Shown here one piece after another: positions 42,235 to 52,023 of a stretch of 64,000 nt of DNA. The position numbers were made by a program, and so were the translations under genes. The DNA is taken from the NCBI GenBank assembly GCA_944739405.2, contig OX123209.2, forward strand, positions 9,121,217 to 9,185,216, given 5' to 3'. Numbering within the stretch: the stretch's first letter is position 1; every line of letters starts with the position of its first letter. The notes below the pieces were generated by a model. The model worked only from the letters and a program-made list of their open reading frames with translations. It did not search any database and was not told the DNA's origin. This DNA is from Euclidia mi (Eukaryota > Arthropoda > Insecta > Lepidoptera > Erebidae).

Positions 42235-45200
42235 AATAATAATAATAATAATAATAATAATGGCAACACTGGCTGTCAACGTGCATACATCAATTTTGTT
42301 CAGAAAATATTTAATAAAAAATATCTAGTTCTTCACGTAAATATATATCACAAACGAGACCGTAACCGTATCCAGTATAATATTCCATAATAAGTTTATC
42401 AAAGAAATACCATAAATCCTCACTACGAAACGAAAATAAAATCTGTACAAAATGACATCCGTCAAGGCAAAATTGTCAAAACAATCACAAATAAATACAG
42501 TAAAAATGAAAAATAAACCACAATAAGCATGTTGACTCGAGCCAGGAGCAAGACAGCACATCTATCACCTCCGGGCTCGTCGCTGAGCTCCGCCTCGCAG
42601 CCGTCGGAACCTGTGCCGACAACGCCGGCAGCTGCAGTTGCGTCGAGCTCCAGCGACGAGTATTTCTCTCCGCCGTCGACACCGTCACCTGCGCGGCGGC
42701 GTGGAAGAGGCCGGCCACCAGCGTGCTTAGGACCTCGGGGCCCACCGGCCCCAAACAGGGTCCCCGCTGCCGGTGGTAATGTGCAGCGCATGAAGTGGAC
42801 GACATCAATGAACGAACATGTCATGCGCGCATATTTTGGGGCGACAGAGGGGGGCACTAACCTCACTGCGTACCGTAGTTGCATGCTGTCTATGTTTCAG
42901 GCCTTGGAACCAAGCATCAACGTCACGGCTCAACGATTATCGGATCAGGTACGAGTTATCCAGCGCAGTGGCAAGTTGGATAATACCGTACTTGATAGGA
43001 TTCGCTCAGACTACTTACCTTCGAGTCATGTCAATCCCGTCCGGCCTACGCTAACGCCGACACCGAACGCACCACCAATAGGTGGCAGCGCCGTCGAGGA
43101 GGATGATGACATGGCTGATAATGTAAGTACCCAGTGCAATGAGGAGGTAAAGGACGCTTTGGAATGTGCGATTAGGGACTACCGGCACACGCCACCCACG
43201 ATTAGACCTCGTCTGCCGCGGTTGCCTATGCATAGGCGAAATATAGCGCTGGTAAGTGCTCTTGACTCGTTATTATCTAATTATTTAGATAATAGTGAGG
43301 ATCTCGGTGATACTCACTCAATCTTGTACTGTGCTGCCGTGGCGGCATGTCGTATAGCAGGTGTTAAGTTCCCTGAAACTGACCCTGTTATACGACAAAG
43401 ATCTGCTGTACCGGCGTGGCAGTGTAGGATTGAGAGGCGTATTGCCGAGGCAAGGGCACTTATTGGCAAGCTGATCTGTTTTAGGGCGGGGAATACACGC
43501 CCCAGGGTAATGCGCTTTGTGAAACGGGCCTTTGTGGGGACTAATATTAGTCCTCAAGATTATACATCCCGTGTCACAGAGCGCATTGACTTCCTAAAAC
43601 AGAAAGTCTATGCATGGGCAAACCGTATTCGTAGATTCAAAAAACGTGTGGACCGGTATCTCATTAATCGTACATTCCAGAGGGACCAGAGGTGGGTATA
43701 CAGAAGCTGGGAACGACCAGACCAATGTGTGACTAATGGACAGCGGCCGGATGCGGACGCCACAGCCATGTTTTGGCGTAGCATCTGGTCGAAGCCCATT
43801 AGTCATACTGAAGGCGATTGGATGCGAGATGTCGAGCGTGCATGCGAACATATTCCCGAAATGGAATGCGTGGCCATTTCTAGCCAGGACGTTTTACAAG
43901 CAGTCCGTCCATTAGCGAATTGGAAATCTCCAGGGTTGGACGGGCTGCACAATTTCTGGCTGAAATGGCTACGTAGCTCGCATGAACGCTTGGCATCTCA
44001 ATTCCAATCAGCTGTGGAATCTGGGTCGTTACCAACATTCATGACGACTGGAATTACCCACCTGCTCCATAAGACAGGCAGTACTAGCGAGCCCGGCAAT
44101 TATAGACCGATAACATGTTTACCATCGGTCTATAAACTTCTTACATCTATTCTGAGAGCTAAAATAGCTAAACATGTTGAAGACTATGCAATTATGTCAG
44201 CCTCTCAGAATGGATGTAGGAAGGGGGCTCGTGGTACTAAGGAGCTCCTCCTCATTGACATGGCCATTAGCCAACAAGTTCGCCGTAACCGAAAGGATCT
44301 GGCGGCATGTTGGATAGATTATAAGAAAGCGTATGACTCCGTGCCGCATACATGGCTTTTGAGGGTGTTAGAGTTGTATAAAGTAAATACAACTCTACGC
44401 ACCTTCTTAAAGTCATGTATGGGGCAATGGAATACGACTCTTTGCTATCCAGGATGCCGACGGATCCAGGAGGACGGCGAACGTATTAAAATTGAGCGGG
44501 GAATTTTTCAGGGCGACAGTCTGAGTCCCCTTTGGTTTTGCTTAGCCATGAACCCTCTCAGTACTTTACTGGAGGGTTCAAGGTTAGGCTGCAAGTTACA
44601 GAGAAGTGGTCAGGTCATATCTCACCTGCTGTTCATGGATGACCTGAAGTTATTTTTCCACTCTGAGGCCCAATTGATAGACTTACTAAACGTAACCCAA
44701 AACTTTAGTAAATCTATCAATATGGAGTTCGGTGTGGATAAATGTGCTGTCATTCATGTGAAGCAGGGAAAGATGGTGGAATCTGAGGGGATCCAACTCT
44801 CAGATTCCATTAACCTAAGAACGCTTCTTTTAACTGATACCTATAAGTACTTGGGTATGTCACAGGCTTTATGTATCAATGAAGCCGTCATGAAGCAATC
44901 GTTGCAAGAGCGTTTCTTTGGCCGCCTGAAAAAAGTACTGAAAAGTCTTTTATCAGGTGGCAATAAGGTTCGTGCTTGCAACGGTTGGGTCATGCCACTT
45001 CTTGTATACTCCTTTGGCATACTCAAGTGGACTCAGTCTGAATTGGACGCCCTGGACAGAAGAGTTCGCACTCTGTTGACGGCATATCGTATGCATCATC
45101 CACGTTCATCCGTGATGAGGTTGTACATCCCGCGAAAGTGCGGGGGTCGCGGCTTTCTGAATGTCAAGACCCTACACAATCGCGAGGTGTGCAATCTCAG

Positions 45201-46264
45201 AGAATATTTTCTCCGGGCGAACGTGGATATGCATCGAGATGTTGTCGCGGTAGACAATGGGCTCACCCCGCTCAGGTTGGCTAAGGAGAACTGGCGCATG
45301 CCTGTAGTACTTAGTACTGATGATCGCAAGCGTGTATGGCAGAGCAAGGAGCTTCATGGCAGGTTCCATCGGGCCCTGTATGGACCCGATGTAGACCTAT
45401 TAGCCTCGGTGAACTGGCTACGCTTCGGTGACCTCTTTGGGGAAACCGAAGGGTTTGTTTGTGCAATTGCTGACGAAGTTATCAAGACGAATAACTACCG
45501 GAAATATATCCTGAGGGATGGCACTACTGATATTTGCCGTGCCTGTCACCAACCTGGTGAATCCCTCAGGCATATTGTTTCCGGTTGTTCACGTCTTGCT
45601 AACGGCGAGTACTTGCACAGACATAACCAAGTAGCCAGAATTATTCACCAGCAACTTGCTCTGAAGTACAAACTTGTAGACATCGAGGTACCGTACTACA
45701 GGTATGTAGCAGAGCCAGTTCTCGAAAATGGCCATGTCACATTGTACTGGGATCGATCTATCATCACGGACAGGACTGTTGTAGCCAACAAGCCTGATAT
45801 CGTGTTGATAGATCGATCAGAGCGCCTCGCAATAATTGTTGATGTCACTATTCCTCATGACGAGAATCTCGTGAAAGCCGAAAAGGAAAAACAGATTAAA
45901 TATCTGGACTTGGCTCACGAGATTGTCGACATGTGGGATGTGAACTCAGCAATTATTGTGCCGATAGTCGTGACCGTTAATGGTCTAATAGCCAAGAGCC
46001 TCGACCGTCACCTTAAGAGGCTCGCGTTGGGTGCTTGGGTCAAGGGCCTGATGCAGAAGGCAGTACTTCTGGACACGGCACGTATTGTGAGGAAGTTCCT
46101 GTCTCTGGAGCCCTAACCACCGGCAGCTTGGACCCTGTGCCCGATGCTGGTGGGACCCCACGGTTATTTTTATATTTTTAAATGTGTTTATTTTCGTAAA
46201 TAATATATTTAAAAATGTAATTTTAATTAGAAAAATAATAAATAAAGGAGATAATAATAATATT
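42235..46264 (+). mobile_element. R4/Dong-clade non-LTR retrotransposon, apparently full length, in an (AAT)n tract
   Basis: A run of AAT units (42235-42261) precedes the element and ATAATAATAATATT (46251-46264) follows it. Between them are a ~270-bp leader, one 1195-codon ORF and a ~135-bp 3' part ending aataaataaaggag. Insertion into TAA repeats is the known habit of Dong. The right flank is a family A SINE whose tail is made of the same triplets, so the target was most likely that SINE tail. No poly(A) tail is expected in this clade. Confidence 0.88.
42529..46116 (+). CDS. R4/Dong-type ORF: Myb-like, RT and restriction-like endonuclease (1195 aa)
   Basis: Uninterrupted. Residues 1-85 are Ser/Pro/Arg-rich and probably disordered. 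About 87-160 is the Myb-like N-terminal domain of Dong/Rex6 proteins (MKWTTSMNEHVMRAYFGATE, NVTAQRLSDQVRVIQRSGKL). The RT spans about 520-760 with GNYRPITCLPSVYKLLTSIL, ACWIDYKKAYDSVPHTWLL, GIFQGDSLSPLWFCLAMNPL and HLLFMDDLKLFF (catalytic Asp pair at 704-705, with Phe where Tyr is common). A CCHC knuckle (CRACHQPGESLRHIVSGC, ~1003-1020) precedes the restriction-like endonuclease (KPDIVLIDRSERLAIIVDVT, then a K.....K segment, ~1088-1125). The protein nicks the target and primes cDNA synthesis there. No missing catalytic residue is seen, so it may be competent. Confidence 0.93.
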   Translation: MLTRARSKTAHLSPPGSSLSSASQPSEPVPTTPAAAVASSSSDEYFSPPSTPSPARRRGRGRPPACLGPRGPPAPNRVPAAGGNVQRMKWTTSMNEHVMRAYFGATEGGTNLTAYRSCMLSMFQALEPSINVTAQRLSDQVRVIQRSGKLDNTVLDRIRSDYLPSSHVNPVRPTLTPTPNAPPIGGSAVEEDDDMADNVSTQCNEEVKDALECAIRDYRHTPPTIRPRLPRLPMHRRNIALVSALDSLLSNYLDNSEDLGDTHSILYCAAVAACRIAGVKFPETDPVIRQRSAVPAWQCRIERRIAEARALIGKLICFRAGNTRPRVMRFVKRAFVGTNISPQDYTSRVTERIDFLKQKVYAWANRIRRFKKRVDRYLINRTFQRDQRWVYRSWERPDQCVTNGQRPDADATAMFWRSIWSKPISHTEGDWMRDVERACEHIPEMECVAISSQDVLQAVRPLANWKSPGLDGLHNFWLKWLRSSHERLASQFQSAVESGSLPTFMTTGITHLLHKTGSTSEPGNYRPITCLPSVYKLLTSILRAKIAKHVEDYAIMSASQNGCRKGARGTKELLLIDMAISQQVRRNRKDLAACWIDYKKAYDSVPHTWLLRVLELYKVNTTLRTFLKSCMGQWNTTLCYPGCRRIQEDGERIKIERGIFQGDSLSPLWFCLAMNPLSTLLEGSRLGCKLQRSGQVISHLLFMDDLKLFFHSEAQLIDLLNVTQNFSKSINMEFGVDKCAVIHVKQGKMVESEGIQLSDSINLRTLLLTDTYKYLGMSQALCINEAVMKQSLQERFFGRLKKVLKSLLSGGNKVRACNGWVMPLLVYSFGILKWTQSELDALDRRVRTLLTAYRMHHPRSSVMRLYIPRKCGGRGFLNVKTLHNREVCNLREYFLRANVDMHRDVVAVDNGLTPLRLAKENWRMPVVLSTDDRKRVWQSKELHGRFHRALYGPDVDLLASVNWLRFGDLFGETEGFVCAIADEVIKTNNYRKYILRDGTTDICRACHQPGESLRHIVSGCSRLANGEYLHRHNQVARIIHQQLALKYKLVDIEVPYYRYVAEPVLENGHVTLYWDRSIITDRTVVANKPDIVLIDRSERLAIIVDVTIPHDENLVKAEKEKQIKYLDLAHEIVDMWDVNSAIIVPIVVTVNGLIAKSLDRHLKRLALGAWVKGLMQKAVLLDTARIVRKFLSLEP

Positions 46265-46510
46265 CTACCACATTCACACAACACCATCTAGTCCCAAACT
46301 AAGCAGAGCTTGTACTATGGGTACTAGACAATGGATAAACATACATATATACTTTTTTTTTTGTAAATACATACATATTATACATAGCAACACCCAGATC
46401 AAGACAAACATCCATGTTCACGCACACAAATGTTTGACTTGAGCGGGAATCGAACCCGCGACCTTCGGCGTGGCAGTCGCTTACACTCCCGCTGCGCCAA
46501 CCGGTCGTCG
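46251..46510 (-). repeat. SINE family A, copy 2 (carries the Dong insertion in its tail)
   Basis: Colinear with 14607-14865: B box gggttcgattcccgctc at about 46440-46458 on the minus strand, the same body, and a tail of ATT triplets at the left that merges into the Dong 3' junction. Confidence 0.87.
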
Positions 46511-47250
46511 TAAATCACAGTGGTACTCAGACAAACATACGCTAACATAAAACACAGTAAAGATAGCAATGAAATCGTTCAGTTCTACCCACATTTTTTT
46601 TGTCTTTTTCTTCTTTAAGCTATTAAAACGAAGGTTATTCATGAGATCATGCCATGAGAAACACGACACCGTAAAAGTCAAACGGTTCCACAACTCAATG
46701 TTACGTGCAGGAATCGAACCCACAACACTCGGTACGTGGTGGCGACATCACCACAACAATTAAGACATTTCCAAGGTTAAACGCGTAGCAGTATTGATAT
46801 TGTGCTAACCAAGAATGTTTTACAACTACCGTAACCAAAAAAAGCCAAAATACGCTCACCACGGTTTGCAGTTGAAAACCCAGCTGATTCACCAATATAG
46901 CAGCGTTAGCAGCTGCCTTCGCTCGCGCCTTGTTGGCACACTTCATTAAACAGGTCCATCCCAGGAAACGGCATACTGCACGGTAGATAGCCAGGTCGAA
47001 GCTCCTTCCTTCAAGGCCCGGCTTAATGCAACCATTAGCGGGGCGCAATGTGGATCTCAATCATCCAATCACATGTCTGCAGTCACCAAAGCACGTGCAT
47101 CTACATCTTGTTGCTCAGGATCGAAGTCCGATAAACAAAGGCCATGCGACGATGTAGATCAGATTTGCGATTTTGTAGTTCCAACTATTTTTCGTTACTA
47201 GCGTCTTGATTTTGAACACGTGGGTCGTTGTGCTCGTATCCAACTTCTGA
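46511..47250. other. Spacer with a tRNA-like SINE head, no gene confirmed
   Basis: 46685-46760 on the minus strand has gtgggttcgattcctgcacg, a B-box-type T arm, and looks like the head of another SINE. 46890-47060 is open on the minus strand (RSFDLAIYRAVCRFLGWTCL) without a known domain. The rest shows nothing. Confidence 0.4.
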
Positions 47251-47638
47251 TAACGTATAACGTACGTAACGTAGGAGAATGTGGGTGTTCTTCGTCTCTC
47301 AGGTCTTCCTCCATTGTACATTTCAGGAAAATAAGACTCGGTATACTCTCAATAGGTTTTACTCAAACTAATTAGTTCTCTTCACAAACTAAATATGCAC
47401 ACGTAGCTCGGATGAAAATGGATTACTTTTGGAAACGCGGCGAAGTCGGACGTAGGTAGGCCACACTTGTTTCCCCCGCTGTGTCTGTCGCCAAAAAGTG
47501 CCCGTTGACAGCTCCACGTTCGCTTATAAAACATTTAATGACATTGACAGCTGTCAACTGCTGACCTCAGTGTTGCCAACCATCGTATCCGAATACGCCA
47601 AAATCTATTAAGATTTGACGTTCCGTTCTCCAATCTCC
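47251..47638. repeat. 388-bp dispersed repeat, copy 2
   Basis: Same sequence and length as 35211-35598, same orientation, with a few substitutions (for example ggtaac/cgtaac, tctgctg/ccgctg). It is followed directly by a family A SINE fragment. Confidence 0.7.
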
Positions 47639-47640
47639 GC

Positions 47641-47780
47641 AATATATATACATAGAAACACCCAGACCAAGACAAACATTCATGTTCATGCACACAAATG
47701 TTTGACATGAGCGGGAATCGAACCCGCGACCTTCGGCGTTGCAGTCGCTTACACTCCCGCTTTGCCAACCGGTCGTCGAT
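47641..47780 (-). repeat. SINE family A, copy 3 (head only)
   Basis: The minus-strand head with the B box gggttcgattcccgctcatg and the beginning of the body, breaking off at about tctatgtatatatatt. It is truncated relative to copies 1 and 2. Confidence 0.8.
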
Positions 47781-47944
47781 TATTGTTATACCTAAAGGAT
47801 GGAATAGGTAGACATGGAAAAAAATATAGAATGAAATATAAGAAATGAATGTCTGTGCGCAAGGATACTGTAACCGAAGCACAGACTGAAGGATTATTAT
47901 TGGTACAATAAATAGCATCAAAGATGAGAATGTTATAATGAATG

Positions 47945-48182
47945 TATCCTCCGTCATTCAGCGACTGCTGAGCGGAGGTCCCGGGTTTGATTCCCGGGTC
48001 GGGCAAAAGTATTACTGGGTTTTCCCGAATTCTCAGAGGCAGCACGGAGTCTGCTGATGTGCCCGTTAACGGCAATAGGGTCGTCCCCTATTACGTGGGA
48101 CCTAAACATTTCATGGTGAAATGTGCATGTAATAATATTACAACTCTGCCTATCCTTACGCGGATACAGACGTGAGTCTATA
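47945..48182 (+). repeat. SINE family B, near full copy
   Basis: tRNA-like head with ggtcccgggtttgattcccg at about 47977-47996 and cgggtcgggcaaaag, a body with cagcacggagtctgctgatg, and the 3' tail cggcaatagggtcgt, cctattacgtgggac, gatacagacgtgagtctat. The tail is shared with the fragment at 30422-30643, implying the same partner LINE. Confidence 0.8.
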
Positions 48183-48360
48183 AAAAAATGTCCAATATAA
48201 AAACCCACTTGCGAATTTATATTATTAGTAGGACTATTATGTTCGAGCGAGGCACGAAACAGCGAGCGTCCAGACCGCGGCAAAACAAAAAACCAAACTC
48301 GATGGCTCGGCCGCTCGGTCGCTCGCCTGCGGCGGCACGCGCGCTTGCCTCGACCGGGGC

Positions 48361-48427
48361 ACGTCCACACAGAGCGCGCAGCCTCGCGCGACAATTCCTC
48401 GCGAGGCTGCGCGCTCTGTGTGGACGT
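48361..48427. repeat. Perfect 28-bp-arm hairpin (Harbinger-like ends)
   Basis: acgtccacacagagcgcgca...(48361-48388) pairs perfectly with 48400-48427 across an 11-bp loop. The arm sequence resembles the Harbinger-type terminus at 29571. It may be an element reduced to its two ends. Confidence 0.85.
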
Positions 48428-48549
48428 GTCTAATTCGGTAGCTCGGGCACAGATAAGACAATACTAGTACAGATACCGCAAGTCGTCCATAAAAATTGGC
48501 CACGTTAGATCCTTATTATTAGACCTCTATTTTTATAAGTACTTGTTAA

Positions 48550-49505
48550 CCCGGCGAGGATGTGGTGAAAATAGTAACGTGGAGGTTGTGGAGGGTCTTA
48601 TTGACCCTGTATATAATTCGGTTTAAAATATCTAAATTTATATTAATGTACCAAATATTAATCAATTTTATTTATATTACATGTTATTTTTACGGTTCCA
48701 TCGAAATAAAACGCAGATAAGAGTACAATATATTATTATTAAATCACTTTTAGCAAAGTACTACAAAATAATCAACTTTTGCATAAACTTTCTAAACTTT
48801 TACTAACTTCTTGACGATTAACTTTTAATTTATTTTTGGTACATACGTAGAGATCAATTAGTTTCACTTACAGTTTTATCATCAATTATGAATTACAAAT
48901 AATTATTGTCTGTGATTGCAGCATAATCCTGGCAGAATGAAATAGTGTGTTCTGGACAAATATACTTATGGTAATCTTCACAAATATTGGTTGTCTTGCG
49001 ATGGCGGGCATAAGGACATACTTGGCACCTTTTTCGTACACCTGGAACCCTAACAGGTGCTTCTTGTTCAGGTTCTCCGATGAATTCTCTGATTCTCTTG
49101 CGTAGCTGTCAAATGATCTTCCTTTTCGCTACCGTCGGATAACAAGTCGTCTTCAATGTCAGACTGCATTAAAACAAGACGTATGCGCTCATCCTCAAGC
49201 TCCTGGCCATTCTTTGTGTACGAAAAAACCTAAAATTATAATAATATTAAGTAAAAAATATAATTGAAACCTTACATAAAAATGTTACATCGCGGTTGTC
49301 GCAGGGTCATATTTACCCTTTCTGACTGCACGCACGTGTTGCTCCCGTCACAGGCGGCGGCCGCCTGAACAGGGGCGCGGGGCGCACGCGCCGGTCTTGT
49401 AGCAACAGCTATTGAGACGTTCAAAACTCTTCGATCGCAGAATAAAAAACTACACACGATTGAAAATTGACAGGGTCAGAATGACCCCTCCACATCCTCG
49501 CCGGG
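48550..49505 (-). mobile_element. piggyBac-family element, internal-deletion derivative (956 bp, TSD TTAA)
   Basis: Ends CCCGGCGAGGATGTGG on both sides as inverted repeats, flanked by TTAA (48546-48549, 49506-49509), the piggyBac target. The left end has a ~26-bp insertion between ...gatgtgg and agggtcttattgaccctgt; the right end has aggggtcattctgaccctgt directly. It encodes only the first and last pieces of the transposase. Confidence 0.92.
48893..49245 (-). pseudogene. piggyBac transposase remnant: N-terminus joined to Cys-rich C-terminus
   Basis: Minus strand 49240-49115: NGQELEDERIRLVLMQSDIE followed by acidic text, the piggyBac N-terminal region. At about 49090 the frame switches and reads VRKRCQVCPYARHRKTTNIC, YHKYICPEHTISFCQDY and a stop at 48893, the C-terminal Cys-rich zinc-binding domain. 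The DDD catalytic domain is deleted between them. Non-autonomous. Confidence 0.88.
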
Positions 49506-49917
49506 TTAATACCGTAAATAATACAACAGATGGCGCTAGCGACGAAAAAAATGGGAGTCGATGGTAGCGACATCTTACGTCTCATTTTGTAAGCAATGTT
49601 ATTTTAAATTAAAAAGAAGAGATGGCGCTATAATAAAAAAGCATTCTGTCTAAAATGTTAACAATATTATGATATTTCACCTTGTCACCCAAGTGTGCCT
49701 CATTTCAAGGTTATAACACGATCTACCGATCTAGTAAGTACCTATTTTACGTATGTACCGGTGGCGTTAAAATATCTAGCGATATTTTTATGACTTCGTG
49801 TCTTTCCGTTCAAAATTTGGAATGCACTTTGTACACTGTTCCATAAAGCTGATATTTGACATACTTACGTAAGTTTGGTGGCTATGTTACGGTAACATTG
49901 AAATGCTGCAGCTTAAC
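49506..49917. other. Spacer, no gene seen
   Basis: Includes two agatggcgct-type words (49529 and 49621) seen in other lepidopteran repeats. No gene. Confidence 0.4.
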
Positions 49918-50662
49918 GACCTTGTGAATGTACCTTGGTCTGATGATGAAGCCGGGAAGGTGGTGACAGGAACTTCTAAACTACACGTGATAAACTACTA
50001 GTGTTTGGGCTCGTTTGAATAGACTTGACAAAACCTATGACCTTGTGAGGTTGCTTTGGTCTGATGATGAAACCGGAAGGTAGTCACAGGAACTCCTAAA
50101 CTGCACATGATAAACTAGTAGTGTTTGGGCTCGTTTGAATAGACTTGACAAAACCTATGACCTTGTGAGATTGCCTTGGTCTGATGATGAAGCCGGTAGG
50201 TGGTCACAGGAACTCCTAAACTACACATGATAAACTAGTAGTGTTTGGGTTCGTTTGAATATATTTGACAAAACCTATGACCTTGTGAGGTTGCCTTGGT
50301 CTGATGATGAAGCCGGAAGGTGGTCACAGGAACTCCTAAACTACACATGATAAACTAGTCGTGTTTGGGGTCGTTTGACAAGACTTGACAAAACCTATGA
50401 GCTTGTGAGTTTGCCTTGGTCTGATGATGAAGCCGGAAGGTGGTCACAGGAACTCCTAAACTACACATGATAAACTATTAGTGTTTGGGCTCGTTTGAAT
50501 AGATTTGACAAAACCTATGACCTTGTGAGGTTGCCTTGGTCTGATGATGAAGCCGGCAGGTGGTCACTAGAACTCCTAAACTACACATGAGAAACTAGTA
50601 GTGTTTGGGCTCGTTTGAATAGACTTGACAAAACCTATGACCTTGTGAGGTTGCCTTGGTCT
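49918..50662. repeat. 120-bp minisatellite, about six units
   Basis: The unit reads gaccttgtgaggttgccttg, gtctgatgatgaagccggaa, ggtggtcacaggaactccta, aactacacatgataaactag, tagtgtttgggctcgtttga, atagacttgacaaaacctat. Starts are at about 49918, 50038, 50158, 50278, 50398 and 50518, with a partial unit from 50638. Units differ by a few substitutions; the first is the most divergent and one base longer. Confidence 0.92.
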
Positions 50663-50849
50663 GATGGTCTGTGGTCCCCGGGTCTGTGGTGCATGCTACA
50701 GGTAATATAATAGGTAGGTACTTACTATACTAGGTGGTGCTTTCCTTTGAGTTCTGCTTCGTGAAAATTGGTATTCTTAATTTATATTATTATATTCTTA
50801 ATTAAATTGGTATTCAGGCGAAATTAATGTAACCTAAATGGCGAACCCC

Positions 50850-51568
50850 GTTTTTTTTTTGGTATCGGGTTGGAAAATCCTCATGGAGTCCCTCCGCCCC
50901 GGGGGAAGGACGAAGGGGACTGTCAGACTCTTACTGACTAAAAACCAACCCGTGCTCCTCATGTACCCGTGTGTCGGAGGGTAGGGATTCGCATATGCAT
51001 TCGTCGCTTCCCCCCGACGGGTATTGGCCCGCCAGATGGTCAGGCGGGCCCCGAACCAAGCCCCCTTGGCGGCGGATTAAGGTGTTGGGCTCCGCCGCCA
51101 AAACACCCAGCGGCCGCAGAGGATAGGGAGGACGGCAACGCAACACCGCATCTCCTCTTCCTCTGCGGCCCCACCGCGATGCATCGAATGGTGCGCCCCC
51201 ACTCGGTCACGGGAGACAGGGCGCGCAGCAACGCAACACCGATACGCCTCTCCTCCCGCGACCACACCCGACTGCTTCAATTCAACACAAAAATATAAAT
51301 GATGTATAAACTGAACAATTTTAATTTGACTTTTCGTAAGCACTTTAAAAAAGTTTACACGAAATAAATATTCATTTCATTTCATTTCATTTGCGAGGGA
51401 CAGACAGAACTGTCCCCCGCACCCGCATCGTTGGACGCATCCTACGCAGGCCCCGTCAAGCCCACGCGGAGCGTCCCCTCCTGGATCTCTCTTAGCTTCA
51501 CCGCGGGGTTCCAAGCCACGGTTACTGAGCCCCCCCCACCACGACAAGGTGGAGATCCCGCGGGGGGG
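50850..51568 (-). mobile_element. Stem-loop-rich GC retroposon, copy B (full length, TSD 14 bp)
   Basis: AAATGGCGAACCCC stands at 50836-50849 and again at 51569-51582. On the minus strand the element begins CCCCCCCGCGGGATCTCC at 51568 and ends in a poly(A) (T run at 50851-50860). It contains the same hairpin series as copies A and C, and is itself interrupted by a 115-bp truncated LINE (51277-51391). It is a retroposed RNA copy by these marks. Confidence 0.85.
51277..51391 (+). mobile_element. Very short 5'-truncated LINE inside retroposon copy B
   Basis: ttcaacacaaaaatataaat... through acgaaataaatattc and (atttc)n equals 23838-23967. In the uninterrupted copy C the site reads cgactgcgaggg; here tgc borders the insertion on both sides. 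Only the last ~110 bp of the LINE were copied. Confidence 0.85.
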
Positions 51569-51582
51569 AAATGGCGAACCCC

Positions 51583-52023
51583 TGGCGAAGCGAACGTCGA
51601 GATTGCAAAAGGGGAATAGGTAACTATTAAAATGTAGCAATGAAACAACAGTTCATTTTATTTTTTTATTTATGAAACTATGATACCTCGTCAACTTACA
51701 AAAAATCTTGCAAAAACGTTGGATTTTTTTCTCTTCAACTTTCACGGGAACGAAGTCGCGCGCAAAAGCTAGTCATTACAATTGGTTTATTAATTCGGCC
51801 TTACAAGCAAGTTATGCAAACGTGCAAGTTAGTTATTTAGATAATTAACTCAAATCCAGATGTTGGCAAATTAATATTTTTAAATTGATAAATTAGGTAG
51901 TTTTTTATTCCTCCATCAAAATGGATAAATAGAATTAGATAAAAAAAAAAAACTAAATTTAACTATTATAAAATCATTTGTTTTGTAGGATTCGTAATTT
52001 TGAAGCTGATTGTAACGATTTTT
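51583..52023. other. Spacer with a Helitron-like 3' end, no gene
   Basis: 51650-51776 ends cgaagtcgcgcgcaaaagctag followed by t, the typical 3' end of the same Helitron-type family as 21398. The rest is AT-rich. Confidence 0.5.

Noticed and set aside
46701..47060. Minus-strand 119-codon frame as a host exon.
   Set aside because: No splice signals or recognisable domain, and it overlaps a tRNA-like SINE head at its end.
49918..50662. Possible hammerhead ribozyme in the minisatellite, because each unit contains ctgatgatgaag like the CUGAUGA core.
   Set aside because: The bases after CTGATGA do not form a stem II, the required GAAA box is replaced by ggaagg, and no flan­king stems I and III can be drawn.
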